Shown: positions 47,401-59,599, numbered from the stretch's first letter. The stretch is 64,000 bases of DNA from Chaunax sp. Z400 (GCA_037577475.1 CM075194.1:7925992-7989991); one strand, 5' to 3'. The notes: generated by a model not told the origin, from the letters alone. A program made the numbers and translations.

Positions 47401-49235
47401 CCTGCCTCACCCTGAATTCTTCCCCACCTCTCTCTCCTTCTCGCCTCATCCAGGGACGCTTCCTCCACTGCCTGTCATGACCCATCTTTGTTATTAAAAA
47501 TTAAAATGTGTCTGCCTTTTTGCTCCATAGACGGTATGCGGTGGAAAAACATACAGGAGTGAAGTGAGGGGCACTGAATGACAAACAGCTGAATGAATCT
47601 TATTCAAACATGCAACAGTGCTACTACATGGCACACGCCTGGACACCCTGTCTAATTTCTGTTGCCTCCTCAGCTGCCTTTCTTGGCCTGTCCTCGTTAA
47701 TAATCCGACACTTTTCTTCCCCCTGAGTCAACACTTTCTCGGCTCAATATTGCCTCACCTCGCAGCTAGACGACAAGAGGGAAAGAGACATGAATGTGCT
47801 TTGAATTTTGACAAAGGTTTCCATCCCAGACCAATCAAATCCAAAATATGAGGTCAGCCCTGTTGAATGAAGGGACGAAAAGAAAAACAGACAATATTAT
47901 GTCCTTGTGTGAAAACCAGTGAGAGCAAAGAGAGACTTGAGGGGAGAGTGGTGTTGTGTCTCTCACATGTAAGCATCAACTTGTGGTCATTCAAACTGAT
48001 ATTATGAATTATGCTTATTGGTAATCAAACAAACCAACCGACATACCAACAAACATGGGCAAAAAACAAAAAAAACAAAAACAAAATATTCCACCCCTTA
48101 CTTTACTTGACTTTACTTTCTTCGGCCATATTTCTGTGTCTTTGATGTCAACGTCAGAAAGTTGTGCAACAAAATTTCCTCCGAGTTATCCTGATTTGAT
48201 TTGGCGTTCATTTAAATTTTCCCAGTTGGGAACTAATTTTTCCTATTTTTCCAAAACCACATGAATGCACTATAACTATAAAAACATGGTTTTACAGGAA
48301 AGTTAGTGCCCTCTTTTAAGTCTTTTTGCTAATCTATAGCTGCAAGTAGTAACGGCATATTTTGCCTTAAAATAAAAGAATGGTATCGATTTTCTCATGT
48401 ACAAAGCAATAAATTGTATTTCTTGATATATACTACTACTTTTTTTAACTTAAGTATGGGGTTTACAGTAATATAGTATATTTCTATATATTGTTTGTGG
48501 TTGAAACCTGCAATTGAGAAAATGTTACCTTCTTAGCCATCATTGAGCTAGCAACCTGTGTGTATTCTTAACTTTATTAACTATTAATAAATAGTATTAA
48601 TAGTATAAAATAGTTAAATATTTATTAACTACAGCATGAGTAACACTAAGGTTGTTGTTAGTGAACCCTTTTATTTACCATCATGTGTTTAACTTTGTCT
48701 ATTAGTGTTTTCCAAGGCAATTAGCTTGCCAGTCACCCTTATTTGACCCTGCAGTCAAACAAAGACGTCAATAAATGAGTGGGGAAACATAACAAACACA
48801 CATGGCTTCATACAGATGTAGTGCATGATACAATTAAGCAATTCACATCCTGTCATGTTCTGTGACATGCATAAAAAGCCTAGCAGGCCCAGCTGACCTG
48901 TACTTTATTAGAAGAAGGTGAGAGGAAAGGATCTGCTGTTGTAAATGACATTGGGTTTATTTATAGGGTGTGGATGGCAGGAGCTTTACCCAGAAAATGA
49001 TACTGCAGAGTGTAAGAGAATGCAATCTATGACAAAGAGCAGTGAAGGTGTTAATGAGGTTTCAAGTGAAGTAATACTTTCCTGAGACATTTTAATTCGA
49101 CACCCATCAGTAGTTAGGCTAGTTGTGTGCATTTTTGCGTGTTAAGAATCTGTCACTCAACAAAATCATAAATGAAGCAAAAGATTTAAAACCTATTTCA
49201 AGCACTTCATTTGTTAAGGTCAGTGTCATATCACA
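47401..49235. other. No gene seen
   Basis: Unique AT-rich sequence. A scrap of family R (CAAACAAACCAACCGACATA) lies at about 48026. A low-complexity TTAATAAATAGTATTAATAG patch lies at about 48580. Confidence 0.45.
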
Positions 49236-49239
49236 CAAC

Positions 49240-49875
49240 ACAATGCCACAAATGCTTCTAGGGAGCATTTATTTGATATTGTGGCTGCAGGAATGTCCAC
49301 CAGAGCTGTTGCCCATGCATTGAATGCTCATTTCATTACCATAAGCCATTGCCAGTGTCATTTCTGAGAATACAGAAGTAGCCTACTTGCAAACAGCCTC
49401 AACAACAGATAACATGTAACCACAGGACGATGGAAGACAGTGTCTATGGTGTTGTGTGCGTGAGCAGATTGCTGATATTGTGAACAGAGTGCCCCATGGT
49501 GGAAGTGGGATCATAGTATGGCTATTTTATTGATGGCAATTTGTATGCATGAAGACCTGAGGCCCCATTGTTTTGCCATTCGTCTGCCGTTATCACCTCA
49601 TGTTGCAGCACGATGATGCACAGCCCCATGTTACAAGGTTCTGGACACGATTCCTGGAAAACATCCCCATTCTTGCCTGGCCTGCCAAATACGTCACCCG
49701 CCGAGCATATTTGAGATGCTCTGGATCGACATGAACCACAGCGTGTTCCAGTTCCTGCAAATGTGCTGCGACTTCGCACAGCAACAGGCTAAAATCAAAA
49801 CCTGATCAACTCTGAGCAAAGGAGATCTGGTGCAGTGCATGTGGTAAATGGTGGTCACACCATAAACTGGTGATA
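49240..49875 (+). pseudogene. Tc1-like transposase fossil
   Basis: The remnant aligns by eye to the Tc1/mariner elements common in fish. The 5' part at 49287-49310 (GCAGGAATGTCCACCAGAGC) is followed by ACCATAAGCCATTGCCAG, where the helix-turn-helix region would be encoded. A large internal piece is then missing. The catalytic region resumes near 49430 (VNRVPHGGSG; then HDDAQPHVTRFW at about 49609, with the family's D-N-A-R-P-H aspartate). ILAWPA follows, and frameshifts break the S-P-x-E-H-x-W-D box. The tail at 49836-49860 (GTGGTAAATGGTGGTCACAC) marks the gene end. No terminal inverted repeats were found. The short minus-strand frames here are shadows. Certainly inactive. Confidence 0.8.
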
Positions 49876-50138
49876 AAAACATGATTCCAAATGCTAGGAG
49901 CAGGTTTCCTGCATTGAGGAATTACTTAATTTGATATGAGGCAGATCCCAGTAAAGTGACAGCATCATGGCGACATCACTATAATGTGTGTATGCCCTGA
50001 GTGCAGTCATACAACAACTGATGATCTGCTCATGGTGATACAAAAAAGAATGCATTTACTGTAGTATGCACACTCACAAGAGCACCCAGTTCTTTCAGAA
50101 AATTGAATGCACATGCAAATTGCCAAAAGGGTTATTAC

Positions 50139-50538
50139 TAGTGGTGTCAATTGATTAAAAAAATGAATGAATCACAATAATCAGCTGTGATAAATAACGA
50201 TTAATCTCATGTTTAAAATACCAGTATTTACATGTACTTTTGGGGGGAGTTTAAAAAAATGATTGTGTGGTAATAAAGGAATGCATGACAAATTGGTTAA
50301 AGGGATCAGAATGGTTTTTACTTGATAACATCTCGGCTTTGTTTTGATGATTTCTTAACAGACCGGTTGATGTCTCCTAGTCATTGTGCTATTTAAATAT
50401 GCACATGTGTAAATCTATGCTGGAATTACAGGAAGACATTGGGGTCAAACTTGGTGACTTGATTCATTTGCATTCAATAAACATTAATGCCTTTCCAGAT
50501 TAATTACAAGTGTTAAAGTGTTAATGTTGACAGCCCTA
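50139..50538. mobile_element. hAT-like miniature element, 400 bp
   Basis: The ends are TAGTGGTGTCAA (50139-50150) and, read in reverse from the right, TAGGGCTGTCAA (50538-50527), matching at 10 of 12 bases. Outside them lie GTTATTAC (50131-50138) and GTTATTGC (50539-50546), an 8-bp duplication with one mismatch, as hAT transposases make. The interior holds GATTAATCTCATG and TTAATGTTGACAGCCC, typical of a fish repeat starting AGGGCTGTCAA. There is no coding capacity, so mobility would have depended on a transposase elsewhere. Confidence 0.75.
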
Positions 50539-50546
50539 GTTATTGC

Positions 50547-53155
50547 ATGAGGAAATGATTTTCTGATTGTTCAGGTTTTAGTGGCGTTGGCGTTGGTGTA
50601 GATATGTGCTCTCTCTCTCTGATGGTATTAAGATCATTCTGCTGTGATGCTTTATTTTAAAACATCAACATCTGATTAAACACAGTGTATTTGTGCGTGT
50701 GCCTGCAGAGTGACTAAATGTAAAAAGGCACCAGGGTACGGTGTGAGTACACATGGCCAAATCATTCGTAACATACCCGATCAAAACAGTGGAGAATGTC
50801 AGAGGAGGTGTGAACCGACAAAGTTAATTAAATAGTACAAACACACGGTGCACATGCATACACACATACGGCACCGTTCCCACACATATATTAACACAAG
50901 AACACATGTGCATGGAACTCAGCAGCAGCATTAAAGGTCACTGCTGCTTGCACTGCCTTAAGCAATATGTAACAATGTGTCACCGGGCTGTCAGGCAAAA
51001 AACGACAGCCAGTGGAAAACCTTCACTGTGGTTGAGTCCCCCCAAAAAACATACACATTGCTTTTCACTATGCAAACTCACACATGCACTCAAGGATTTA
51101 AAAATACACCGCTCATTTTTTGGGCCCAATCTGGGAACACCTTTTCTCTATTTTCTATGAGGTTTGGTTATGCTTGACTGATTTTTAGGAGTAGTCTTGA
51201 GTCTGACAACAGTTTTTAGAGGAATAGCCACAATGCTTTTATCCAACAAATTCCAAATGACTGCTCCCTTGTTAAACTAACCCACCACGAGAAAAAGGCA
51301 TGAAGTTTGTGGAGAGAAAGACAAGGATGCCATGGCTGGGGCAACATGAGTGGGATCAAGGCATCGGCATGCTGGAGGCGGGGCTAGTCCACCAGAGAAG
51401 TCGCCAGGCCAGTGAATTCTCACCATTCCACGATTCTGTATTCACACCGAACACGAAGCGATTGGCACCCATAATACACTAGTGCTGTGCTGATGAGCCG
51501 CCGTGCCACAGGATGACATCATCTGAAGGTTATGCCAGTCCACGAGGAGGAGGATTACTGCTGTAATCAATGCTGATGAGGGACACAATGATTACTAATT
51601 ATCTAAAATGTGTACTCCAGTTGAGTCACCTGAGAAATTAATGGTGTTTATGTTTTCTGTGTTATTATCGGTGTTAACATTAAACAATATACAGGTTGCT
51701 ATTTTTAAGCGACACAAACTACCCAATCAAATTTCAGTCAAACACAGTGGTGCATTTTTAAAATCCCTTGAGTGTACATGATGCCTCGATCTCCTATGCA
51801 TTATACACAAACACATCTGCAGCCGCCTGTGACCAAACATCACTGTGGAGCAGCAGAGCTGTCCCTCCATGATGCTCACTAACTGCCGGCTTCCCTCCAC
51901 TCAGCTGCAACAGTGAACATCACACCGACTTCACACAATGACTGAGCCGGATGATACAACAGGAGCCCATTACCAAAAAGCTGTATCAACAACAGCATGA
52001 TAGGTCATCGCTCTACCGCCTCGCTCTGTAATCCTAGACCAACAATAATACACTGCTTCATCCACGCCTGACATCGTAATCCCTGGACTGTTGCCAGATG
52101 TAATTTCCTGATTGACCTGAGATAGTTTTCCATATTATCAGATTTGAGAGCTTGCAAGGTTTGGACATTGAACAAGGTCAAAACAACAATGATGAGAGGC
52201 AGGTTTCCAAGCCAGCAACGCAGAGGTTTGGGAGACAATCTCCGCTGCCTGGGGTTTTAAACCAGCTTAACTGAATTTACTCTAAACAGAGAAATGAAAA
52301 ACCTGAATGTTCAAAGGACCAGGATGCGTGTTATTTACCTCTCTGAAGACCCAATCCATTACAACACCATCCACAATATCTGCATTCAAACACAGACCGT
52401 GCTCCCTGGACTACATGACTAGAAACACTGTGGAGTCTCACCATGTGGCCTGTGATATTTGGGTAAAAATGCCCAAGAAACATGGATTTGTAATGATTTG
52501 CAGCTAAGAAGACATTGAAGATAAAAGTGGAGCAAAATAAGATTGAAAAATCAATCTTGCAGGTACATCGTTGTGGAGGTAGCGGAGGATTCCCTCTGCG
52601 CTCTGGGAGCGTTTGGCCAGCCTTTGAGGAAGTGAAGTGAAACAGCCCCCCCCCCAAGGTCCCGACACATTTCTGTCTCAGATCTGTCAGGTTTTGGACA
52701 AAGCGACACACTTAAGCACAAACGTGTGTACAGTAAACCACACTCTCTGGCGCAGATACCTGCACACACCTGCAACCACACACAGGGGGATATTTAAGGC
52801 CTCTACATACTCTTACACCGTTTTAGGAGCAGAGCTAGTTTTTACACCACAGCAGCACGTAATAACAAAATGTAGTCATCATTTACCATTATGCATTTTT
52901 TAGCCTGTGTTGGGAAGTAAGTGAAAAAGGTATTTGTGCTCAACAGAATATACAGCACAATATCTTATCTGTGACTATTCTTCTTTACTGCATAGACTGT
53001 TTATTTACAACTATTTATTATACTATTTATTGTTATTATACTTTTGAATGTTGCACTGAAATGTCTTTTATTCTGCCTGGTGTTTTATGTACTACATAAG
53101 AATGACCGTTGAAGGAAATCTGAACCTTGACAATATTTTCAATAATATTCTAAAG
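50547..53155. other. No gene seen
   Basis: About 2.6 kb without a recognised exon. There is a C run at 52646-52655. The 126-codon minus-strand frame at 52331-52711 has no recognisable domain and crosses the C run as glycines. Confidence 0.5.
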
Positions 53156-53159
53156 ATTG

Positions 53160-53160
53160 C

Positions 53161-53213
<53 letters not shown>
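53160..53213 (+). repeat. AAT microsatellite
   Basis: About 17 uninterrupted AAT units, probably highly polymorphic. Confidence 0.95.
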
Positions 53214-53284
53214 TAGAGGACACTGGATGATTTATTTCAAGTCAGTCCCACATACTCTGTCCTGCTGCTAACTCCAGGAGCAAC

Positions 53285-53372
53285 AAATCCATATTTTATT
53301 TTACCTTTATTTTACCAGGAAAATCAATTGAGAACAGCTTCTCATTTACAATGATGACCTGGCATCCGCGGC
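53285..53372 (+). repeat. Dispersed repeat start (TTTTACCTTTATTTTACCAGG)
   Basis: ACCTTTATTTTACCAGGAAA followed by ATTGAGAACAGCTTCTC resembles a widespread fish repeat. Only this part is kept. Confidence 0.5.
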
Positions 53373-53404
53373 ATATTCATCCGCAGATAAAAAAAAATAG
53401 TCCC

Positions 53405-53650
53405 TTATTCTTTGCATACATACATATGTTTCCTGTTTTGTTGTGTCACTCAACCACCCTCTCGTTTCAGACTTCCAGCTCCTCATGTGTTCTCCCGCCA
53501 CTGTGATTGTCTCTCGGCGCTAATAGTTATCACCCGTGTCTTATTATCTCCGCCTCCTATTGTATTTCATGAGTGCTCCCCTGCCTTTCTGTGCCACTTC
53601 ATGATGTTCCATTGTGTCTCTTCTAAGTTTACATCCTGTGTCTGAGTCTT
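53405..53650 (+). repeat. Family V repeat, diverged copy
   Basis: CCAGCTCCTCATGTGTTCTC, TATCACCCGTGTCTTATTA and GTGTCTGAGTC follow the order of family V motifs. Confidence 0.4.
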
Positions 53651-53694
53651 TTTTAAATCACTTTGGGATCTCAACGCTTCTGGAGAGTTTGATT

Positions 53695-53912
53695 ACATCG
53701 TACGAGCTGTGTGGAGTCATTTTATGTTGTTTGTTTTCTTAAATAAATCCCCATCCACTTCAGTTGTTTAGGAGAATGCTGCCACGCTATTTAGTTGTGA
53801 AGCTCCAGAAATGTTTTGTGGACTGAAAAACGTACCCTGACTTTCCATCAGCATAGGGATTAGTAGATAATGACTGAATTTTCATTACTGGGGGAACTTT
53901 TTCTTTAAGGAA
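53695..53912 (+). repeat. M1 miniature element, fullest copy
   Basis: GAGCTGTGTGGAGTCATTTT (53704), CCATCCACTTCAGTTG, GTGAAGCTCCAGAAATGTTT, CTTTCCATCAGCATAGGG and the end GGGGGAACTTTTTCTTTAAG. It joins the 5' half seen at 26625 with the 3' half seen at 1845-2113. Confidence 0.6.
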
Positions 53913-54640
53913 CAAGTGGGCTTGTTTTTTGATGGGGTTTTCTTAAACTGCTCATTTAGAAGCATGACTTGCATGGCAGAGAAGATAAATTAGATAAATT
54001 AGAGCCACAACAACACCATCCAAGAAGCGCTGACCTCTCTATGTGTGCTGTGATATCTTCTTCTTTTTTTCTTTTTTTTACCTGATGTAACTGGTATGCA
54101 ATTTAGCTGTTTTAAATAGCTGCACATAAGCAGCTGCTTGAAACGTTTCCCCAGCTACAGCAGCTGTCAGACACTGACACTGCTGCGTGTCAAACTAAAG
54201 TCATTAGAGGTGATAGCATAAGCGATTCTCCACAGTGGTTGTAGGATGCTGTACATAGCAGACACCATTTCCTTTTTGATGACTCCTCAAATGTGACATT
54301 CAGCTTGTGTAGCATTTGGCCACATGAAACACGCCTCGGCTATACTGTACAGCGAGTGTTTGCTTCTCCTGAGCCTGCATGTTTATGTGTGGAGCTGTGA
54401 CTGTAACAGGAGAAAGGCAGACTGGGTTATTCCCATCGCCTCTGCAGCAGTATTCCAGGAGCACTCACTAAGTAATCCTGACATGTCATCTATTCCCAAA
54501 TTACTTTGAAGAATGGGCAGAGGCAGAGGAAGAGGAGTAGGAGGAGTAACTGAAGAGGGACTAAACTGGAGTATGGCGCACAGCCCACTTGGGAATCTGA
54601 GTGTTTAAATGCAGCGAGGAAGCCTGTATGAGAGAATCCC
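53913..54640. other. No gene seen
   Basis: Unique sequence. A short purine-rich stretch lies at 54515-54565. Confidence 0.5.
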
Positions 54641-54975
54641 TGCTCTCCTTTTTGTGCATCCCTTACATCACTCTATCTCTACCTCTTCACTCATCAGTCT
54701 CCATCTTCTCTGCCCGTCGTTCTTTCTGTACTTCCCTTCTCTGCCCTCCCTCTTCCTGGCGCTGCCTTGGCTGCAGAGTGTCACGACGAAGGGAGATAGA
54801 GGTGAGGCCAGAAAAGAGGACGATGAAGGGGGAAGAAAATGGAAGAGAAGATGCAGAGGGAGCAGCGAGGAGAGGAGACAAATGGTCGAGAGAGGTGTGG
54901 GGTAGAAAGGCAAAGATAGAAAACAAGAGAGGGAGAATGAGGAGGACAAAAAGAGAGTGAAAGAAAATGGAAGAG
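54641..54975. repeat. Pyrimidine-rich then purine-rich low-complexity block
   Basis: About 54641-54775 is CT-rich on the plus strand; 54785-54970 switches to AG-rich. Such opposed tracts can pair or form triplex structures. They also produce overlapping stop-free frames on both strands (54601-55014), which are not genes. Confidence 0.7.
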
Positions 54976-55268
54976 CTGTTTTCTCCCCTTCCTTTTATTT
55001 TCCCCCAGTGTCACCGTGATTATATAAGTGCCACGTGCTAAAAATAAAGCCTGCAGTGCAAACTGTGAATGTGAGGCTCGAGTGTGTGTCTCCCTCTAAC
55101 ACACACATGCCTGCTCATAAAAAAACATTTACACACACACCGACTGAATGACAGTGACGCATCAGACGGAGGCACACATGAAACCGAAGTGTTTGCGCAA
55201 AACACATCCATGCGTGCACACGTACATCCCAGCCCCACGAGCCGGGAGACGGGCGCAGGTTCTCTCCG

Positions 55269-55282
55269 GTTGCCATGGCGAC
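55269..55282. promoter_or_regulatory. Possible RFX X-box palindrome
   Basis: GTTGCCATGGCGAC is one base short of the perfect palindrome GTTGCCATGGCAAC, the inverted-repeat X-box bound by RFX-family factors. It lies in the GC-rich, CpG-containing stretch 55150-55480. Binding is inference. Confidence 0.35.
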
Positions 55283-56595
55283 ATAGCCTCCTTCAGATGG
55301 AGAGGAGAAGCGGTATGACTTCCTGGAGGGACAGAGCAGAGGCTCTCCCATCCTCCCTGCCCTTTCTCCTCTTACCGCTGCTTCATTTGTCTTATGTGTT
55401 TACTCAACCCCCCCCCCATCATCAGCCCTCCAGGGAGGCCTCGCCAGCTCAGGCCAGGTGCCAAGAGGTAAGGCTGAGGCTGCCGTTCATCCCCTCCACA
55501 CCTTCATCAGTAATCTCCTCATGTGTTGCTTGTGATGTACTGCCCTCCATCCATCTTTATAAGCACCTGGAGGGTAGGAGACAAGGGCCTCTTAGAGCCA
55601 GTGTCGTCTGTTTAGCAGCGACACTCCAGGGGCCGCAGACCACATCACATCGACTTCCATCAGGAGGATGCCCGGGGAGCATGAGGGCGTGCAGAGGCTC
55701 ACTAGAAACATGTGATCCATCCTGCTGACATTTGGAGCTGCGCTCACAAAGTAAACACTGGTTGGGGCTCAGGTGATTTTTTTTCTTTTTTTGTGAGATG
55801 TGGATTCATGCAGTGCATTCATACAATCACTCGTGTGCATCCCCCAAAATAACATGTACATATTATAATAGCCTATATTTACATACACTCAATATATAGA
55901 GGTATTGCAGTTACACCAGAGATTCCCTGGTAAGAGCTGCTGTACTGCTGCCACCACTGAGGTCCACTGAATAATCGTCTGTGTTCAAAATAATGTCTAA
56001 ATATAGAAACCTGTCGCACCAAAAACAGGAACCTGAAATAACTGTTAGTGTGAGCATTATAGGGCTATGCCTTCTGCCAGTGGGAGCTAATTCAGACAGA
56101 AAGCAACATGTTTAAGTGATATTCTGTATTTCATTGTCGATAAACTGATACAGAAATCATCCAAGTGACGAGTCTTTGAAGCTAAAGCCTCTTTGCCACA
56201 GAGCTCCAAACAGTGCTGCAGTGTAGTTTACTGATGTCTGAACACACATCAATAAACTACAGCGTGGAACTCTCTGACACGTTCACATGACATAACATTT
56301 TCACCCAATAAACCCTCCTGCCGATCCACATGCACTGTAGAGTATCAAATGCATATTAGTCCGCAGATAAAAATAGTTCCCAACAAAATCGCTACTCACT
56401 CCTGATTTATTTACTAAAATCTACAGTGTCCGGAAATTCTCTATATATTATATTATATTTATATTTTATTTGTCACTGTCAACAACTATTAAAGATGGTA
56501 CTGAAACAAAATCAGGACCATTGATGGATCGATGGAGCAAGAATACAAGGAGAAACAATCATTTTCAAAAATGCCTCATCGCACCCTAATACTCA
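55283..56595. other. No supported gene; GC-rich stretch with possible micro-exon
   Basis: The longest open frame of the window (55084-55728 plus, 214 codons) crosses here. It reads CA-repeat, poly-C and GC-rich sequence, with many Ser, Pro, Arg and His residues and no domain, so I do not call it. Inside it, 55426-55467 is a 42-bp segment between an acceptor-like C10-ATCATCAG and a donor AAGAG then GTAAGG. The segment has the right signals for a micro-exon but unknown meaning. A C run lies at 55408-55417. Confidence 0.35.
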
Positions 56596-56599
56596 AATT

Positions 56600-56715
56600 T
56601 TTCAAATACTCATAGAACCATTTATCAACTCACACTTTTGAGACATTCTGCTAACTGACAAACAAAGAAACATAGAAAATGAAGAAGAAAACACAACCTC
56701 TCTGGTGAAGGTTAA
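56600..56715 (-). repeat. Family R fragment
   Basis: ACATTCTGCTAACTGACAAAC and AACCTCTCTGGTGAAGGTTA: the reverse of the opening and the CTAACAAACAAAC part. Confidence 0.5.
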
Positions 56716-58610
56716 AAAAAAAACACTCCATGCAGCATAATCCATATAAATATGACTGTAGCTCTGTGGTTGTTGATCTTGGCTGACCATTAGTAGGTAG
56801 TTAGCTACCATTGCTAACAGCATGAGATGATTAAATCAACTCTGATCATTTGTGTCAGTAGCTAAATGATAAGCTCCAGGCTAAATAAGCCATGTCAGAC
56901 ACAATTTTCTCTTCAGACAAACACATTTCAAGTTCAGAAACACAATCTGACATTCCCAGTTGCTGTTGCCAGAGATGAGACCACATCACATGATTTTAAA
57001 AGCTTCCTATAAGGAAATGAAAATCACGATATAGCCTTCCCTATACAGAAAGTTCAACTGTCCCAACTGTCAGAAAGAACTGCCCAAGATGATGTTCGTA
57101 GAGTATAATGTATCCTTGGGTGAAATGATTGAGCCTCGGTATGAATCCACACTGAGAACTCGTCCACATTTGTTGGATGTGATGAGTTTACTCATTTTGC
57201 CTGTGTGGAATCCCTTCAAAACATGCAGCCCAACACATTGCGTGTGCATCTAAATACTCATTCACATGCGTATCCTCACTATGTAACCTTAACCCTGTGG
57301 CTCAGCTTGCAAAAATCTGCTTGAACTCAGTTAAAGGCGTCATGGCCCGCCGAAGGTGTCTCACATTTTACTACTCCTCTCAAAGCGTCTCTTACAGTCT
57401 GTAAAATGCTGCCATGGCAGTATGCACAGACATAGATACTCATAGACGATATAGGATACAGCAACTTCCATCACTTACCCAGACGCTGTGAACAATGCAG
57501 ACAGCCTGTTATGCATGAGCTGACGGGGCTTAGCTGACATCATGACAGGCTGACAAAACGAAAGAAAATAGGTGCTTTGATTTTTATTTACAGATCTAAA
57601 AATATTTGATGTGGTATGGAGGCTGAGGAGGATGCTTGTACCCCACCAGCAGGTCTTATTTTCCTATCTCTGTGTGCATCCGTCACATCATGTATTTGAC
57701 TTTACAAACCCGTCTCCATACCAAGTCAAGTAGCCAGACAGTCCCTTGTGGTTCGTTCCTTTTTGTCACGCTCTCCAATTATATCCACCTTCAAACGCAG
57801 GACACTCACACAAAGAGCACTTCATACAATTTCATTTTCAATTCATTTTTATCCAAACCACTCTGGGGCCCATGAGAATTGACAGTCTTGCATGTTTGTT
57901 TGAGTCTATTATTCTGTGTGAGATGGGGAGAGAGTGGGTGTTTAGAGATGGGGGGGAAAAGACATACTGACAAAGTATAATGTATTTTTTGTTTATAATG
58001 CAGGAGTCTTCATAACAGATGCCATAAATGAGGAAGAAATCATCCCAATTTGTGGACGGTATAACATCTTTGCAAACATTGAATGTCAAAAATAATATGA
58101 AGTTTATATTGTTTATATTATTTCTACTCACAACTAAATAAATGCCGGCTGCATTCATTAATTCAGAATAATGATTGTATTTGAGCTGATGTGTTTTCTG
58201 GGATTTCGACTAATGATGATTTTGAGAATTGAACAAGCATGAAATACTCAGGATCCCTCGTCACGGGTGCATTTAATTTAAGAAAGACAGAAAGAAGATA
58301 CTTAAGCTATCCTTGTTAATTGCCATTCTTAAAATTCCCAAAACATCAAAATGCACCATAAGGCATGAGTTCATAAAGTTTTGTGAAAAAATACAGACCT
58401 GTTTTAAGTTATGCCCCAGAAACTCTCACCTGAGATAAATCCCACACACAGAATGAGCCTTAAGTCCAACTTAAAGCCATGGAAATGAAAAGAATATAAA
58501 AATCCCTAAAGCAAAAGGCACCACTTCAGTACTTGGTTGTTGTGTGTAGAAAGTTTCATGAAAAAATATTAAACACTTTTTGAGTTATGCTCTAGAAACA
58601 AAACCTAACG
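56716..58610. other. No gene seen
   Basis: Unique AT-rich sequence. Frames at 57636-58158 overlap on both strands without domains. Confidence 0.5.
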
Positions 58611-58617
58611 GCTGCAT

Positions 58618-58796
58618 TTAAGCGAGCGCCCCATGTACAGAGACTGCAGTCCTCCCGCGGTGGCCGTGGGTTCGATTCCCACTCACGGCCCTTTGCCGCA
58701 TGTCTATCCCCTCACTCTCTCTCCCAATTTCCTGTCATACCTTCACCTGTCCTGTCTTAATAAAGACAAAATGCCAAAAAAAATAACTTAAACATC
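58618..58796 (+). repeat. tRNA-derived SINE
   Basis: The head runs GCGCCCCATGTACAGAG to GCGGTGGCCGTGGGTTCG, with the B box GGTTCGATTCC at 58669-58679. The body CTTTGCCGCATGTCTATCCC and the tail AATAAAGACAAAATGCCAAA followed by an A run match a common fish SINE. The near-intact B box and A-rich tail suggest it is younger than most repeats here. Confidence 0.7.
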
Positions 58797-59057
58797 GAAC
58801 AACAGTCTGTTGTCGTGTCCTTAGTCAAACAGTCATTGAGATCATGTCCACACTATCTGTTGGATACCATGGATTACCATGTTTAAGTTTCTGTTCTGGC
58901 AGACGTTGTGAGCCTAGATATCAGTCACTGACTGATTTCAACGTCACTCTTAATTTTTAGGGCCTAAGCGGTTCAGATTAAATGGTATATAAAATCACAA
59001 TTTCAATGATTTTGTTTGGTGAAAGATGTTCTGTTTAAAAGATATCCATGCATTTTC

Positions 59058-59389
59058 TTATCCGAGGTCGGGTCGTGGTGGCAACAGGCGATGTAGGGTG
59101 TTCCAGACATCCCTCTCCGCAGCAACACTTTCCAGCTCCTCCTGAAGGATCCTGAGGCGTTCCCAGACCAGATGAGATGTTTAATCCCTCCAGCAAGTTC
59201 TGGGTCTACCCCAGGGTCTCCTCCCAGTTGGATGTGCCCCGAAAGCTTTCAACGGGAGGTGCCCAAGGGACATTAAATGCCTGAACCACCACAACTGGCT
59301 CCTTTTGATGCGAAGGTGCAGCAGCTCTACTCCGAGCTCCTCACCTTATCTCTAAGGCTGAAACCAGCCACCCTATGAAGGAAGCTCAT
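59058..59389 (-). pseudogene. Non-LTR retrotransposon RT C-terminus, broken
   Basis: Read from 59389 downward it starts MSFLHRVAGFSLRDKVRSS, hits a stop and needs a frame change. It continues LLHLRIKRSQLWWFRHL and GRRPWGRPRTCWRD, then after another stop EERDVW-like sequence and LLPPRPDLG to a final stop at 59058. The G-R-R-P-R-G-R-P-R-T-R-W-R-D box is characteristic of the C-terminal end of a fish LINE reverse-transcriptase protein. Only this end survives, as expected from 5' truncation. It has at least one frameshift and one in-frame stop. Confidence 0.8.
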
Positions 59390-59580
59390 TTTAAAAAATC
59401 CCACAATGGTAAAGAAAGTGGAACAAACTCCTGGATCGGACCCTTTATCCGGATCCACAGCAAAATTTAATGGCACATCTTTTCAAGTTTGGAGAGAATT
59501 AATCCAGGGGTTTTTACGTAATCCTGCTGACAAACAAACATACTAACAAATAAACAGACGTGGGTGAAATAAAAAACAAC
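59390..59580 (-). repeat. Family R repeat
   Basis: Reverse copy: CTCCTGGATCGGACC, TATCCGGATCCACAGC, TAATCCTGCTGACAAACAAA and CTAACAAATAAACAGACG. It abuts the LINE remnant. Confidence 0.6.
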
Positions 59581-59599
59581 AACTATTAGTCTCTTAATT

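Noticed and set aside
52331..52711. 126-codon minus-strand open frame
   Set aside because: Crosses a C10 run read as glycines; no domain, splice site or neighbouring exon supports it.
54601..55014. Five overlapping stop-free frames on both strands
   Set aside because: Purine-rich and pyrimidine-rich tracts rarely contain stop codons; the peptides are Glu/Arg- or Ser/Leu/Pro-rich repeats without domains.
55084..55728. 214-codon plus-strand open frame, the longest in the window
   Set aside because: It reads through CA repeats, a C homopolymer and GC-rich low-complexity sequence. Composition is skewed to Ser, Pro, Arg and His and no domain is visible. A long frame is expected where GC content is high.
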